NCBI RefSeq assembly: GCF_011320115.1
Contig: NZ_JAANOZ010000004.1
Location: forward strand, 186,001-250,000
DNA length: 64,000 bases
Reading direction: 5' to 3'
DNA from: Croceibacterium segetis
Lineage (GTDB): Bacteria; Pseudomonadota; Alphaproteobacteria; Sphingomonadales; Sphingomonadaceae
In this document: positions 46,861 to 56,102 of the stretch, one piece after another
Layout of the letters: each line of letters begins with the position of its first letter
Position numbering within the stretch: position 1 is the first letter of the stretch
Program-made: the position numbers and the translations under genes
The notes under the pieces: model-generated
The model's database searches: none
Told to the model about the DNA's origin: nothing
The model's input: the letters and a program-made list of their open reading frames with translations, nothing else

Positions 46861-49161
46861 TCAGAACCTCACCGACGCACGAACTCCGTACTCGCGCGGC
46901 GCGCCGTAGAACTCGTTGTTGATGAACTGGCCGCTGACGTACTTCTTGTTGGTCAGGTTCGTGCCATAGCCCTCTATCGTCCAATCGCCCTTCTGGAGCG
47001 TGAGCAACGCCGAGAGCAGGCCACGACCCGACAAGTAATCGGTCACCGGGTTGAACAGCAGGTTGGTCCAGCGCGCACCGATATAGGCATAATTCAGCCG
47101 AGGAGTGAGCGTCAGGTCGGAGCCGAGATCGGCCTGGTACTGCACGCCGAAGTTGTATGACCATTTGGGCGAGTACAGGTTCGGACCGCCGCCAGCGGTT
47201 GTCGTGAAGGGACCGTAGTCGAAGCAGGTCGGCGGGTTTGACGGTACGCCCGCCGCACACTGCGGCCCCAGGTTGAGGCCGGTCGGCAACAGGCGCTGGT
47301 TCACGAACTGGAACTGATCGAGCTTGGAGTCGACATAGGCGATCCCGCCATCGAAACCGAAGCCGCCGATCTTTGCCTGCACTTGCGCTTCCAAACCTTT
47401 GATCGTCGCGTTGGCGACGTTGTGAACGCCGCCCTGGCCCGTCGAAGGCTCGATCGAGTCGATCTGGAAGTCCTTGTATTGCATGTAAAATGCGCCGACC
47501 TGCGTGCGCACGTGATTGTCGAGGAAGGAAGACTTCCAGCCGGCTTCGTAGTCCCACACCGTTTCCGGGCGAAAGCCAGAAGTTGCCCCGTTTGACCCGC
47601 CAGGTTTGTAGCCGCGTGCGGCGAACGCGTAGACCAGGTTATCCTCGTCGGGCGTCCAGTTGAGCCCGACCTTGCCGGTGAAACGGCCGTCCCCGTGGCT
47701 GCCGCCCAGATCGGCCACTTGCAGGCCGCCAGGCGGGAAGAATGGTGAGCCATTGCCAATAACGACACTGCCGGCGCTGTCGGCTTTGAAGTGCGAATAG
47801 CGTCCGCCGACCTGCAGCTCGAGCTCCGGCAGGATCTTGTAACCCGCCTGGGCGAACACGCCAGTCGTGGTCTTGTTCTGGCCGATCTGGATGTCGGTCG
47901 GATCGGCAGGATTGAAGGCAATCGGGTTACTGCTGGTCTGCTGGATGGCGACGTCGATCTTGTTCTTCTGGAAGTATCCGCCAACGATCCAGTTGAAGGC
48001 CCCGTCGGTGGGGGAGATGATGTTGACCTCCTGGACCCACTCGCGCTCGCGAACAAACTGGTCCTGCGTCTGGGTCGCGCTGGCTGGAGCGGGATTCTGC
48101 GGCGTGGGCGTCAGCTGGGTCATGGCCGCGTCCATATCGTAGAGATTGTTCATCCGCTTGTTGACGTAGCCGCTGACCGAGCGGAGCACGACGCCGCCGT
48201 CGAATTCGTACCGCATCTCCAGGCTCGACTGAAAGCCGCGTTCGTGCACTTTGGTCGGAGCGTTGTACGTCAAAGTGCGAATATCGGGCTGTCGGTCGTA
48301 GGCGAACGTCGTCCCTTCGATCGGCCGATAAGCGAAGCCCCCGGTGTTGCGATCGACCCATTCCACCTTTGCAACGGCCCGGAACTTCGCCGGCTGGAAC
48401 AGCACGCTCAGCCGCCCTGCCTTCTCATTCAACCGGTCAGGGTGGTTGTCGTACGGTCCGATGTCGGTGAAGTAGCTGTCGCGCCGCTGGAAGGTGCCGG
48501 CTGCACGGACTGCCAGAGTGCTCGACAGGGGGACGTTCACCGCTCCTTCGCCGCCGAGCGCATCGTAGTTGCCGTAGCTGGCCTTGGCGTAGCCGGACAC
48601 GCCGCTCAGCGATGGATTGGCGGTGTTGATGAAAATGGCGCCGCCGGTGGAGTTCGAGCCGACGAACGTTCCTTGCGGGCCGCGCAGCACCTCGATGGTG
48701 CCGATGTCGTAGAACAAGCCGGTCGTCAGGATCGGCGGCTGGAAGATGTTGTCGTAATAAGTGGCGACACCGTTCGACACGGCTGGGGAGCCGCTGGACA
48801 GACCGATACCGCGAATGTTGACCGACTGGGTGAGGCCCTGATCGGTGATCGAGAGCGAGGGCGCGGCATATTGCAGGTCCGCCACGCGTTCGACCGCCTT
48901 CTTGTCGAGGTCGTCACCGGTGAGGGCGGTTGCGGCCGCGGGCACCTTCTGCAGGTTCTCCTCGCGCTTTTCCGCGGTGACGACGATCTCCTTCAAGCCG
49001 CTATTGCGATCGTCCGCCGAAGCTTGCTGTTCATCGCCGGTCTGTTCGGTCGCCGGAGCTTGCAGATCGCTGGCGGATTGTGCCGCCGCCGGAGCTGCCA
49101 GAGCGGCAATTGCCCAACCCAAAGCCGTCACCGACACGAGCCTCGAATCCATCCGCCTCAT
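46861..49161 (-). CDS. TonB-dependent receptor
   Basis: A 766-residue outer-membrane transporter. A signal peptide ends APAAAQS; a TonB-box-like stretch LKEIVVTAEKREENLQKVP precedes the plug domain with LQYAAPSLSITDQGLTQSVN and VLRGPQGTFVGSNSTGGAI. The barrel ends with the terminal Phe (YGVRASVRF). ATG 49161 follows GAGGGAGAGAAGGCG. The operator TGCAATCGATTGCA lies 67 bp upstream, so LacI control is likely. Sugars or sugar esters are the probable ligand; it is first gene of a unit with the tannase-family esterase. Confidence 0.94.
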   Translation of the reverse strand: MRRMDSRLVSVTALGWAIAALAAPAAAQSASDLQAPATEQTGDEQQASADDRNSGLKEIVVTAEKREENLQKVPAAATALTGDDLDKKAVERVADLQYAAPSLSITDQGLTQSVNIRGIGLSSGSPAVSNGVATYYDNIFQPPILTTGLFYDIGTIEVLRGPQGTFVGSNSTGGAIFINTANPSLSGVSGYAKASYGNYDALGGEGAVNVPLSSTLAVRAAGTFQRRDSYFTDIGPYDNHPDRLNEKAGRLSVLFQPAKFRAVAKVEWVDRNTGGFAYRPIEGTTFAYDRQPDIRTLTYNAPTKVHERGFQSSLEMRYEFDGGVVLRSVSGYVNKRMNNLYDMDAAMTQLTPTPQNPAPASATQTQDQFVREREWVQEVNIISPTDGAFNWIVGGYFQKNKIDVAIQQTSSNPIAFNPADPTDIQIGQNKTTTGVFAQAGYKILPELELQVGGRYSHFKADSAGSVVIGNGSPFFPPGGLQVADLGGSHGDGRFTGKVGLNWTPDEDNLVYAFAARGYKPGGSNGATSGFRPETVWDYEAGWKSSFLDNHVRTQVGAFYMQYKDFQIDSIEPSTGQGGVHNVANATIKGLEAQVQAKIGGFGFDGGIAYVDSKLDQFQFVNQRLLPTGLNLGPQCAAGVPSNPPTCFDYGPFTTTAGGGPNLYSPKWSYNFGVQYQADLGSDLTLTPRLNYAYIGARWTNLLFNPVTDYLSGRGLLSALLTLQKGDWTIEGYGTNLTNKKYVSGQFINNEFYGAPREYGVRASVRF

Positions 49162-49227
49162 CGCCTTCTCTCCCTCGCCAAGTCGCGGGCTTCGCGCCCG
49201 ACTCACGGGAGTGCTGATACGACGTTC

Positions 49228-49241
49228 TGCAATCGATTGCA
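49228..49241. promoter_or_regulatory. LacI-type operator 1 (TonB receptor promoter)
   Basis: TGCAATCGATTGCA is a perfect 14-bp palindrome with a central CG step, 67 bp before the receptor start. The 12-bp core recurs at 51486, 52622 and, with one mismatch, at 57173. Confidence 0.85.
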
Positions 49242-49359
49242 ATATGGTCCAATGTACAGCGAGTTCGTTTTTCGACGGAATTCCAGGGCCAACGACCATG
49301 CCTTTCCGGACCGAATGCCACGAATGCTGAGAGTTGGTCCGCCTTAAGTGCAATCGGTA

Positions 49360-50274
49360 TCAGGAATTTGTCGCGATCGCCGCCAGCGCGCACCGACCCA
49401 CGGCAATCGCCCCGAGCGGACCCGCCTGGGTTCCCAATCCGGCCATGCGCACCACTTGCTCGACCGATCCGCTGTTTACCTTCGGGAGGTAACCGCCCAC
49501 GCGCTCCAGGACAGCGCCTCGCGCACCGGACAGGAGATGGGGCCGCGACAGCATGACCGTGCCACCCAGAAGCACCCGCTGGACCGAGGTCATCAGCAGG
49601 ATTGCGGCAACCAGTTCGGCAAGGTCGCTGGCGACGAGCTGCCAGCGCGGATCGGCGTCGGAAAGCGATGCGGGGTCGCGCCCGAACCTCGCGCGCAGGG
49701 CGGTGCCCGAGATCAGTCCTTCGGTGCAATCACCATGGAACGGGCAAGTCCCGGCAAAATCATCGCCAGGAGCCCGGCGGAGGCGCAAGTGGCCGATCTC
49801 CGGGTGCATCGCGCCATGCACGGCCTGCCCGTTGACCAGCAATCCGCCGCCGACGCCGGTACCGACCGTGACGTAGCAGACATCGCCGCACCCTTGCGCC
49901 GCACCCCACCGCAGCTCTGCCAGCGCGGCCGCGTTGACGTCGGTTTCGATTGTCCAAGGGCACCCGAGGCCAGACGTCAGCGCCTTGGCGACGTCGAAGT
50001 TGGCCCAGCCCGGCTTGGGCGTGGTGAACAGTTTGCCGAACCCCGGCGACCCCGGATCGAGATCGAGCGGACCGAAGGCGGCAATCCCGAGTGCTGCAAA
50101 CGGCTGGTCGTTCATCCATTGAAGGAGCTGGGCGCGAGATTTTCCCAACGTCTCTTCAGGCGAGGTGGTCGGGATAGTGTGCTGCTCGATCACTTCGGCG
50201 CCGCGGGCAAGCACAAGCACCGCTTTGGTACCGCCGAGCTCGACGCCGGCGACCACAGGTTCTTCGCTGGTCAT
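49360..50274 (-). CDS. ROK-family sugar kinase, probably fructokinase
   Basis: A 304-residue ROK kinase that would phosphorylate a hexose released by the GH68 enzyme. It has the ATP site GVELGGTKAVLVL, the sugar-binding ETDVNAAALAEL, the GTGVGGGLLVNGQ motif and the ROK zinc site around HPEIGHLRLRR and GTCPFHGDCTEGLISG. The ScrK-like HxxxCxFHxxCxE pattern favours fructokinase. GTG/ATG overlap: its start overlaps the GH68 stop (ATGA), forming a two-gene unit behind operator 2. The assignment as a fructokinase is inference from context. Confidence 0.88.
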   Translation of the reverse strand: MTSEEPVVAGVELGGTKAVLVLARGAEVIEQHTIPTTSPEETLGKSRAQLLQWMNDQPFAALGIAAFGPLDLDPGSPGFGKLFTTPKPGWANFDVAKALTSGLGCPWTIETDVNAAALAELRWGAAQGCGDVCYVTVGTGVGGGLLVNGQAVHGAMHPEIGHLRLRRAPGDDFAGTCPFHGDCTEGLISGTALRARFGRDPASLSDADPRWQLVASDLAELVAAILLMTSVQRVLLGGTVMLSRPHLLSGARGAVLERVGGYLPKVNSGSVEQVVRMAGLGTQAGPLGAIAVGRCALAAIATNS

Positions 50275-51428
50275 CCCCCTACAAGCTGCGCCCGCGAACC
50301 GTTGAGAGCAAGCCGCAGGGTGGGCGCGAACGTTCCCCCGAATCGGCGGCCCTCAGGTTGTGTCCCGCCTCGCCAGTCGTCGACGAAACTGATCACCGAC
50401 CGGTCCGGCAGGACGAGCCACCCGTAAGCCTGCCGCGGAGCCTCTGGCGGATTGCAGAAGACCAGGCCGGTGCCGTTGAGCGGCTCCCATTGTTCGCAGA
50501 GTTGCGGCGAAACCATTCCGTAGAGACCTGTGGGCCCGATCGGCCCTGCCGGATCGAACACCTGATCCTGCGTCGACCAGAACAGATAATACAAGCCTGC
50601 GTGGTGGACGATGTGGGGCCGTTCGAGTTCGTTGTTCAGCCCGTCCGCGCTCAGGATCGGCGGCAGCAGGCGCCACGCGGAGCGCTGTTCGTCCACCGCG
50701 GATGCTGCGCCGATCACGCCGTTGTAGGGCGAACTCGACCCCGCTGCCGAGCCGGCGAATACCATGGTCCATGTTCCGTTCGCCGGGTCCAGGAAGGGAA
50801 AGGGATCGCGAAATGCCTTGATCGTCCCCGGCGCCCCGCCGCGGTTGGTGGCCATGTAGAACGCCGGGTCGGGTTCAATGATTTCTCGCAGCCCGCTCCA
50901 CTCGTTCAGTCGATACCCGGCATCGTCGCGCCCAAGGTGGGCGTTCGCCTCGAAGATGCGCTGCTCGTAGCTGACAAGCCGCTCGTTGCGACGTCCGGCG
51001 CTCGTGAAATAGACCGTCACAGCACCCGTCGCGGGATCCAGAATCGCGGACCCCGACCATTCACGACTCCCGGGCGAGAAACCTTCGGGCATCGCGGGCC
51101 CGAGCATTGTCCAACCTTGCGCGTTTCTCAGCAGCAGATAGATCCTTGCATGGCTATGACGCTCATCGGGATCGGCGAAACGCGGTGCGGCCAGCGCCAT
51201 CCACAGCGTGTCGCCACCGTCGAGAAGGGCGGGCCGACCATCCGCTCGCTGCACCGGCCACGCGTCCCACAGGCCGAGGCTGGAAACCGGCTTTGCGGCG
51301 AGCGCATCGATAACCGGCGCATGATTGACCTTTTGCGCCGCGATGCCCGCGACATGCGCAGCCGTCCAGCGCGACGGCGTTTCGAAATCGCTCCTGCGGC
51401 CGGGAATGGAGATTTCGGTGTCGCTCAA
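50271..51428 (-). CDS. GH68 fructoside-active glycoside hydrolase/transferase
   Basis: A 385-residue protein of glycoside hydrolase family 68, which contains levansucrase, inulosucrase and beta-fructofuranosidase. Key positions are the nucleophile Asp in LWDAWPVQ, the EWSGSA block, the RDP transition-state Asp in FRDPFPF and the acid/base Glu in ELERPHIV. The C-terminal LAPTLRL-like part matches Zymomonas enzymes. No signal peptide is visible, so the enzyme works inside the cell or leaves by another route. It shares an operon with the ROK kinase behind operator 2. Sucrose as substrate is inferred from the family. Confidence 0.9.
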   Translation of the reverse strand: MSDTEISIPGRRSDFETPSRWTAAHVAGIAAQKVNHAPVIDALAAKPVSSLGLWDAWPVQRADGRPALLDGGDTLWMALAAPRFADPDERHSHARIYLLLRNAQGWTMLGPAMPEGFSPGSREWSGSAILDPATGAVTVYFTSAGRRNERLVSYEQRIFEANAHLGRDDAGYRLNEWSGLREIIEPDPAFYMATNRGGAPGTIKAFRDPFPFLDPANGTWTMVFAGSAAGSSSPYNGVIGAASAVDEQRSAWRLLPPILSADGLNNELERPHIVHHAGLYYLFWSTQDQVFDPAGPIGPTGLYGMVSPQLCEQWEPLNGTGLVFCNPPEAPRQAYGWLVLPDRSVISFVDDWRGGTQPEGRRFGGTFAPTLRLALNGSRAQLVGG

Positions 51429-51485
51429 ATCAGGCCTCGGCTGCGATCGTCATTCGAAGCGCCTTAAATCGAAAGTCGCCTATTC

Positions 51486-51497
51486 GCAATCGATTGC
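51486..51497. promoter_or_regulatory. LacI-type operator 2 (GH68-kinase promoter)
   Basis: GCAATCGATTGC lies 58 bp before the GH68 start and 10 bp downstream of the lacI stop. It is identical in its 12-bp core to operators 1 and 3. Confidence 0.85.
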
Positions 51498-51507
51498 ACG
51501 AGGCGCT

Positions 51508-52524
51508 TTACGTCGAGGAACGGATGACGAGCTCCGGATTGAGCACAACCGAGCCGGTCGCCTCTCCGTCGATACGCTTGAGCAGGAGCTCGACCATCTG
51601 GCGAGCCCCAGTGGCGATGTCCTGGCGGATCGTCGTCAGCGGAGGAACCGACGTGCGCGCGAAGGGCAGATCGTCATAACCGACCACCTTGACGTCACCG
51701 GGCACGGTCAGTCCGCGGCTGTGCAGCACTTGCATCGCAGTGATCGCGATCAGGTCCGAGGCGGCGAAGATCCCGTCGGGCGGCGTTCCCGCGTGATCGA
51801 GGAAGTGCGCGATATCTTCGGCGGTCAGCTCGCCGGCCAGGTGCGTCGGTGTTTCGATCAGCTCGGCGCCAGGGCGCCTTGCCGAAACCGCGGCCCGCGC
51901 ACCATCGAGGCGCTGGCGGATCTCGACTGCCTGGGGATTGCCGAAAAACGCAATCCGCCGGCAGCCCCGGTCCATCAAGTGTGCCGTCGCTGCGAGTCCG
52001 CCAAGATAGTTGTCGGTACCGACCGAGCAGTGGATCTGACCTCGCAGATGCGCGCCCCATGCGACCATCGGCAGGTAATCCCGCGCCATCTTGTCGAGCA
52101 CCGCCGACTGGTCGGATTGTCCGATGATGATGAATCCGTCGACCCGATCGGCTGAAATCATCTTCTCGAGCCAATCGTCCTTCTTGGGAATGACCCGCGA
52201 CAGCACGAGGTCGAAACCGCGCTCGGTCAATTCGTCGGCAAGGAAACCGATCATCGTCATGAAGAACGGATCAGATATGTGCTGCGTCGTTTCGTGCCCC
52301 AATGGGATGACGACGCCGATCGCGCCTTTCCGGCGAGTGCGCAGGTTGCGTGCGAGGGAGCTTGGCCGAAAGCCATGCTCCTCCGCCAAGCGTTGGATGC
52401 GTTCCGCCGTCGCGGAGCTGACCAGCGACTTGCCGGCGAGCGCCCGCGAAACCGTCGCCGCAGACACGCCGGCAAGCTCGGCGAGGTCGTAGATCGTACG
52501 TACCTTCTTGCTGCTCAATGCCAC
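51508..52524 (-). CDS. LacI-family transcriptional regulator
   Basis: A regulator of about 338 residues. The N-terminal HTH is TIYDLAELAGVSAATVSRAL, with hinge and a periplasmic-binding-like effector domain thereafter (IGVVIPLGHE, VGYDDLPFARTSVPPLTTIR). The first codons are uncertain: GTG 52524 or TTG 52518, the latter with GAGGG at a six-base spacing. LacI-type regulators often bind palindromes with a central CG step; the operators of this island match that form. It is divergent from the alpha/beta hydrolase gene and shares operator 3 with it, so autoregulation is expected. Confidence 0.9.
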   Translation of the reverse strand: MALSSKKVRTIYDLAELAGVSAATVSRALAGKSLVSSATAERIQRLAEEHGFRPSSLARNLRTRRKGAIGVVIPLGHETTQHISDPFFMTMIGFLADELTERGFDLVLSRVIPKKDDWLEKMISADRVDGFIIIGQSDQSAVLDKMARDYLPMVAWGAHLRGQIHCSVGTDNYLGGLAATAHLMDRGCRRIAFFGNPQAVEIRQRLDGARAAVSARRPGAELIETPTHLAGELTAEDIAHFLDHAGTPPDGIFAASDLIAITAMQVLHSRGLTVPGDVKVVGYDDLPFARTSVPPLTTIRQDIATGARQMVELLLKRIDGEATGSVVLNPELVIRSST

Positions 52525-52621
52525 CCTCGCCCACCGCCCCTGGTCGGCGCGTTCATCGGCGTAACGCCAGCCGATTGCAACTGCGAGCGGAGCGCACAGC
52601 ATAGTTGCCTTTGCTTTGCTT

Positions 52622-52633
52622 GCAATCGATTGC
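52622..52633. promoter_or_regulatory. LacI-type operator 3 (divergent lacI/hydrolase promoter)
   Basis: GCAATCGATTGC lies 46 bp before the hydrolase start and roughly 98-104 bp upstream of the lacI start. One site can therefore control both the regulator and the hydrolase-permease unit. Confidence 0.85.
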
Positions 52634-52678
52634 GGTGATGATAGTCTACCGGCAACTGGCGAGGTAAAGGGTGCTGAT

Positions 52679-53770
52679 ATGTGGGGATTCGCGACGGTTC
52701 GGCGCTGGATGGCGGGGGTTGCCCTCGCCGCGGCTTGTGCCGCCCAGGCTCAAAGCGGCCGCGCTCCCCTGCCGGTTGCCGAAGATGGCACGGTGGAAGT
52801 GCCGGCGATGTCGGCCCCGGTTTCCGAATTTCTCAGCCCGGAAGCGCGAGCTTACGTCGTCGAACACCTGCTCGCGGTGGCCAAGCTCGACCCGAGTGCT
52901 CCGCCCAGTCCGGTCCCGCCGCTGATTGCGCCCTACATCCCCCGGATGAAGGCGCGGTACCACACCCATCGTGAAGACGCCGTGATCGCCGGAGTTAAGG
53001 CCTACGTTTACACGCCGGCCGGCGGCATCGCGGCGAAGAACCGCAAGCGGGTCCTTATCAACTTGCACGGCGGCGGCTTTCGCGAATGCTTCCCCGGCTG
53101 TGCGGAGCTCGAATCGATCCCGATTGCGGCCCTGATGAGGATCAAGGTCGTCAGCCTCGATTATCGTCAAGGGCCGGAGTATCGCTTCCCCGCGGCGAGC
53201 GAGGACGTCGCAGCCGTCTATCGCCAACTGCTCAAGACCTACCGGCCGGAGGACATCGGCATCTATGGCTGCTCGGCCGGAGGGATCCTCACCGGCATGT
53301 CGTTGGCATGGTTCCAAAAGCAAGGGCTCCCTCGCCCCGGCGCGGCGGGCATCTTCTGTGCGGGCGGGACACTCGCCTCGGCCGGTTTCGGCGGCGACGC
53401 CACGTACACTGCCTTGCCGCTCGGCGAGGCGCGCATGCCTCCGCCTCCAGCACCGCCTGGGGCAAAGGCTTTGGCCCCGCCGCTCGGCTATCTGACCGGC
53501 GCCGACCCGACGGACCCGCTTGTCGCACCGGCGTCGTCGCCCGCGGTCCTGGCGAAGTTCCCACCGACGTTGATCATTACCGGCACCCGCGGGTTCGAAT
53601 ACAGTTCGGCGATCTATACCCATGAAGCGCTGGTCAAGGCCGGCGTCGACGCCGAACTGCACGTGTGGGAGGGACTGTTCCACGGGTTCTACTACAACCC
53701 CGATGTGCCCGAATCGCGCGATGCCTTTGACGTGATGGTCCGATTCTTCGACCGGCATCTCGGCAAATAG
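52679..53770 (+). CDS. exported alpha/beta hydrolase (HSL-type esterase)
   Basis: A 363-residue esterase with a signal peptide (AAACAAQAQS). It belongs to the hormone-sensitive-lipase-like group: oxyanion motif INLHGGGFRECFPG, and the nucleophile elbow YGCSAGGILTG; Asp and His follow in FEYSSAIY-region and GLFHGFYYNPD. It should cut short ester bonds in the periplasm or outside. It is the first gene of a unit with the MFS permease (13-bp gap) behind operator 3. Confidence 0.88.
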   Translation: MWGFATVRRWMAGVALAAACAAQAQSGRAPLPVAEDGTVEVPAMSAPVSEFLSPEARAYVVEHLLAVAKLDPSAPPSPVPPLIAPYIPRMKARYHTHREDAVIAGVKAYVYTPAGGIAAKNRKRVLINLHGGGFRECFPGCAELESIPIAALMRIKVVSLDYRQGPEYRFPAASEDVAAVYRQLLKTYRPEDIGIYGCSAGGILTGMSLAWFQKQGLPRPGAAGIFCAGGTLASAGFGGDATYTALPLGEARMPPPPAPPGAKALAPPLGYLTGADPTDPLVAPASSPAVLAKFPPTLIITGTRGFEYSSAIYTHEALVKAGVDAELHVWEGLFHGFYYNPDVPESRDAFDVMVRFFDRHLGK

Positions 53771-53783
53771 GGGGAGCGAGGAT

Positions 53784-55019
53784 TTGAACGCGTCGGTTAC
53801 ACAAGCGCGGCATAGCGCGGGGCTGCTCAAGGCGCTCGTGTTCCTGATGTTCGCGATGTTCGCGATGACCAGCGACTCGGTCGGGGGCGTGATCCCCGCG
53901 ATAATCCAGGAGTTTCACCTCAGTCTCACCGCCGCCGGCTCGTTCCAGTACGCCTCTATGTCCGGGATCGGCATTGCCGCCATCGGCCTCGGCTTCCTCG
54001 CCGACCGCTATGGCCACAAGACCACGATCCTGTTCGGCCTCGCCCTGTTCGGCGGGGCATCCGCCCTGTTCGCCGCGGGTCACGCGTTCGGCTTCTTCGT
54101 CACGCTGCTGTTCGTCGCCGGGCTTGGCATCGGCATTTTCAAGTCCGCCGCGCTGGCGGTGATCGGCGACCTGTCGCGCTCGACCCGCGAACACGCCGCG
54201 ACAATGAACCTCGTCGAGGGCTTCTTCGGCGTCGGGGCGATCATCGGCCCCGCGCTCGTCGCGTACCTGCTCCAGCATGGCTCGAGCTGGAAATGGGTCT
54301 ACGTCGCCGCCGCGGCCTTGTGCGGGCTGCTGATCATCGGCACCTGGACGACCCGTTTTCCGGCCAGCCGCCGTCTTCGCCCGCAGGAGGCCAGCGCCGC
54401 GGAGTCGTTGCGTATGCTGCGCGATCCCGTGGCGCTCTACTTCGGGCTGGGCCTGATGCTCTACGTAGGCGCGGAGGCGGCGGTTTACGTCTGGGCGCCG
54501 ACCTACCTCAGCGGGTACGCCGGCCCGAACCCCTGGCTGGCCGCCTACGTCGTCTCGATCTTCTTCGTCCTGCGAGCGGCGGGGCGCTTCCTCGGCGCCT
54601 GGCTGCTCGGGCGCTACAAGTGGTCGGCGGTCCTTGCGTTATGCAGCAGCGCGATGGCTTTGCTGTTTTGGGTGTCTGTCGCCGGCGGCCGGGAGGCGGC
54701 GATCTATGCACTGCCCGCCACCGGGCTGTTCATGTCGGTGCTCTATCCGACGATCAACTCGACCGGGATCAGCTGCTTCGACAAGGCGCAGCACGGCGCC
54801 ATCGCCGGGCTGCTGCTGTTCTTTACCTGCCTGAGCGCGGTGTTCGCGCCGATGCTGATGGCTGCCGTCAGCGATATGCTGGGCGACAGCGTCTACAGCG
54901 TGGTCATCGGTGCTTTGCTCGCGACCGCGCTGGCAGCCGGGTGCTGGGCCAATCGCCTCGCGGACCCAGTCGGCCCGCGATTGGCCGCGCGCAACGAGGC
55001 TGACTACGCGTCCGTTTGA
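53784..55019 (+). CDS. MFS transporter of the sugar locus
   Basis: A 411-residue MFS permease with 12 helices starting at TTG 53784 with GGGGGAGCGAGGA upstream. Typical MFS motif A reads GFLADRYGHKTTILFGLALF. Charged residues in helix 1 and 4 (MTSDSVGG, GDLSRSTRE) and the C-terminal half show no family-specific signature that I know. Given the gene neighbourhood it is most likely the inner-membrane importer for the sugar liberated by the exported esterases. It ends 16 bp inside the convergent hydrolase gene. Confidence 0.85.
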   Translation: MNASVTQARHSAGLLKALVFLMFAMFAMTSDSVGGVIPAIIQEFHLSLTAAGSFQYASMSGIGIAAIGLGFLADRYGHKTTILFGLALFGGASALFAAGHAFGFFVTLLFVAGLGIGIFKSAALAVIGDLSRSTREHAATMNLVEGFFGVGAIIGPALVAYLLQHGSSWKWVYVAAAALCGLLIIGTWTTRFPASRRLRPQEASAAESLRMLRDPVALYFGLGLMLYVGAEAAVYVWAPTYLSGYAGPNPWLAAYVVSIFFVLRAAGRFLGAWLLGRYKWSAVLALCSSAMALLFWVSVAGGREAAIYALPATGLFMSVLYPTINSTGISCFDKAQHGAIAGLLLFFTCLSAVFAPMLMAAVSDMLGDSVYSVVIGALLATALAAGCWANRLADPVGPRLAARNEADYASV

Positions 55020-56089
55020 CGGGCTGGAGCCATTCCGAACGCGCGCCGCAGCGCCTCATGCTTGGCCGCGGTGAACTCGCGGGCGAGCCGGGTTTCCGGC
55101 GCGACGCGGTCGAAGCCATGGAAGGCGCCGGGGATCAGCAGCATTTCGGTGGGAACGCCGGCCTCGGTCATACGCCGCGCGTATTCGATGTCCTCGCCGA
55201 CAAACAAATCGACGCCGCCGACCGCGATGTACGCCGGCGCGAGCCCGGCGAGGCTCTTCAGCCGCGCCGGCACGCCCGCCACCGGCACATGCGCGCTCCC
55301 CGGTTCAACGCCGAGGAACGAGCGCCAACCGAAGCGGTTGGCCGGCGGGTCCCAGCCGATCGCGCCGATGTAGGGCGGCACCGGCCGCGTGCTGCCCGTG
55401 CGGTCGTCGAGCATCGGATAGATCAGCGCCTGCAACACCAGCGGGACTTCGCCGCGGTCGCGCGCCGCGATCGCCAGCAGCGCTGCATGGCCGCCTCCGG
55501 CGCTCTCCCCCAAAAGTGCGATCCGCGACCGATCGACGCCCAACTTCTCGGCATTCCGGTGGAGCCACAGCAGGCCGGCATAATTGTCTTCGACCGAGCC
55601 GGTGAAGCGTGTCTCTGGGGCGAGCCGGTATTCAACCGTGACGATGGTGCAGTCGAGCGCCTTGGCGGTTTCCTGCAGGTAGCGCTGCTCGGACTTCGCC
55701 GAGCCGAGGATGTAACCGCCGCCGTGAGTGTGGAGAATCGCCGGCCGGTGCGCCCCCGGTTGGGAATTGATGACATAGACCGTCACCGCCGGATGCGCGC
55801 CTTGCGCGGGCACGCGATCTTCGGCGGTGGGCACGTCGGCCAGCAACGGCGCCGAGGGCGGCGTTCCAGCCCGCATCGCGCGGAGGGTCGCGGCCGAAAA
55901 GCTGCCGGTCTGGCCTGACGTGGCGAGCACCTGCCGGGCCGCAGGGCGCAGTTCAGGATCGACGTGGCTGAGCGCGGCGAGATGGGGATCGGCCTTCTGC
56001 GCGAAGCCCACACCGCTGCGCACGGCCAGGCCCGCAACCACCGCTGCGCCGGCCAGCCTAGCGAAATCGCGCCGATCCATCCCCGGCAT
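55004..56089 (-). CDS. Tat-exported alpha/beta hydrolase
   Basis: A 361-residue esterase with a twin-arginine type signal (MDRRDFARLAGAAVV). HSL-family motifs are THGGGYILGSAKSEQRYLQE and the nucleophile elbow LLGESAGGGHAALL; the Asp/His pair is in VDLFVGED and GAFHGFDRVAP. It is the second gene of a unit with the BD-FAE-like hydrolase (13-bp gap) behind operator 4. Substrate is likely an acyl ester of the imported sugar. Confidence 0.88.
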   Translation of the reverse strand: MPGMDRRDFARLAGAAVVAGLAVRSGVGFAQKADPHLAALSHVDPELRPAARQVLATSGQTGSFSAATLRAMRAGTPPSAPLLADVPTAEDRVPAQGAHPAVTVYVINSQPGAHRPAILHTHGGGYILGSAKSEQRYLQETAKALDCTIVTVEYRLAPETRFTGSVEDNYAGLLWLHRNAEKLGVDRSRIALLGESAGGGHAALLAIAARDRGEVPLVLQALIYPMLDDRTGSTRPVPPYIGAIGWDPPANRFGWRSFLGVEPGSAHVPVAGVPARLKSLAGLAPAYIAVGGVDLFVGEDIEYARRMTEAGVPTEMLLIPGAFHGFDRVAPETRLAREFTAAKHEALRRAFGMAPARQTDA

Positions 56090-56102
56090 GCGTCGTTCTC
56101 CC

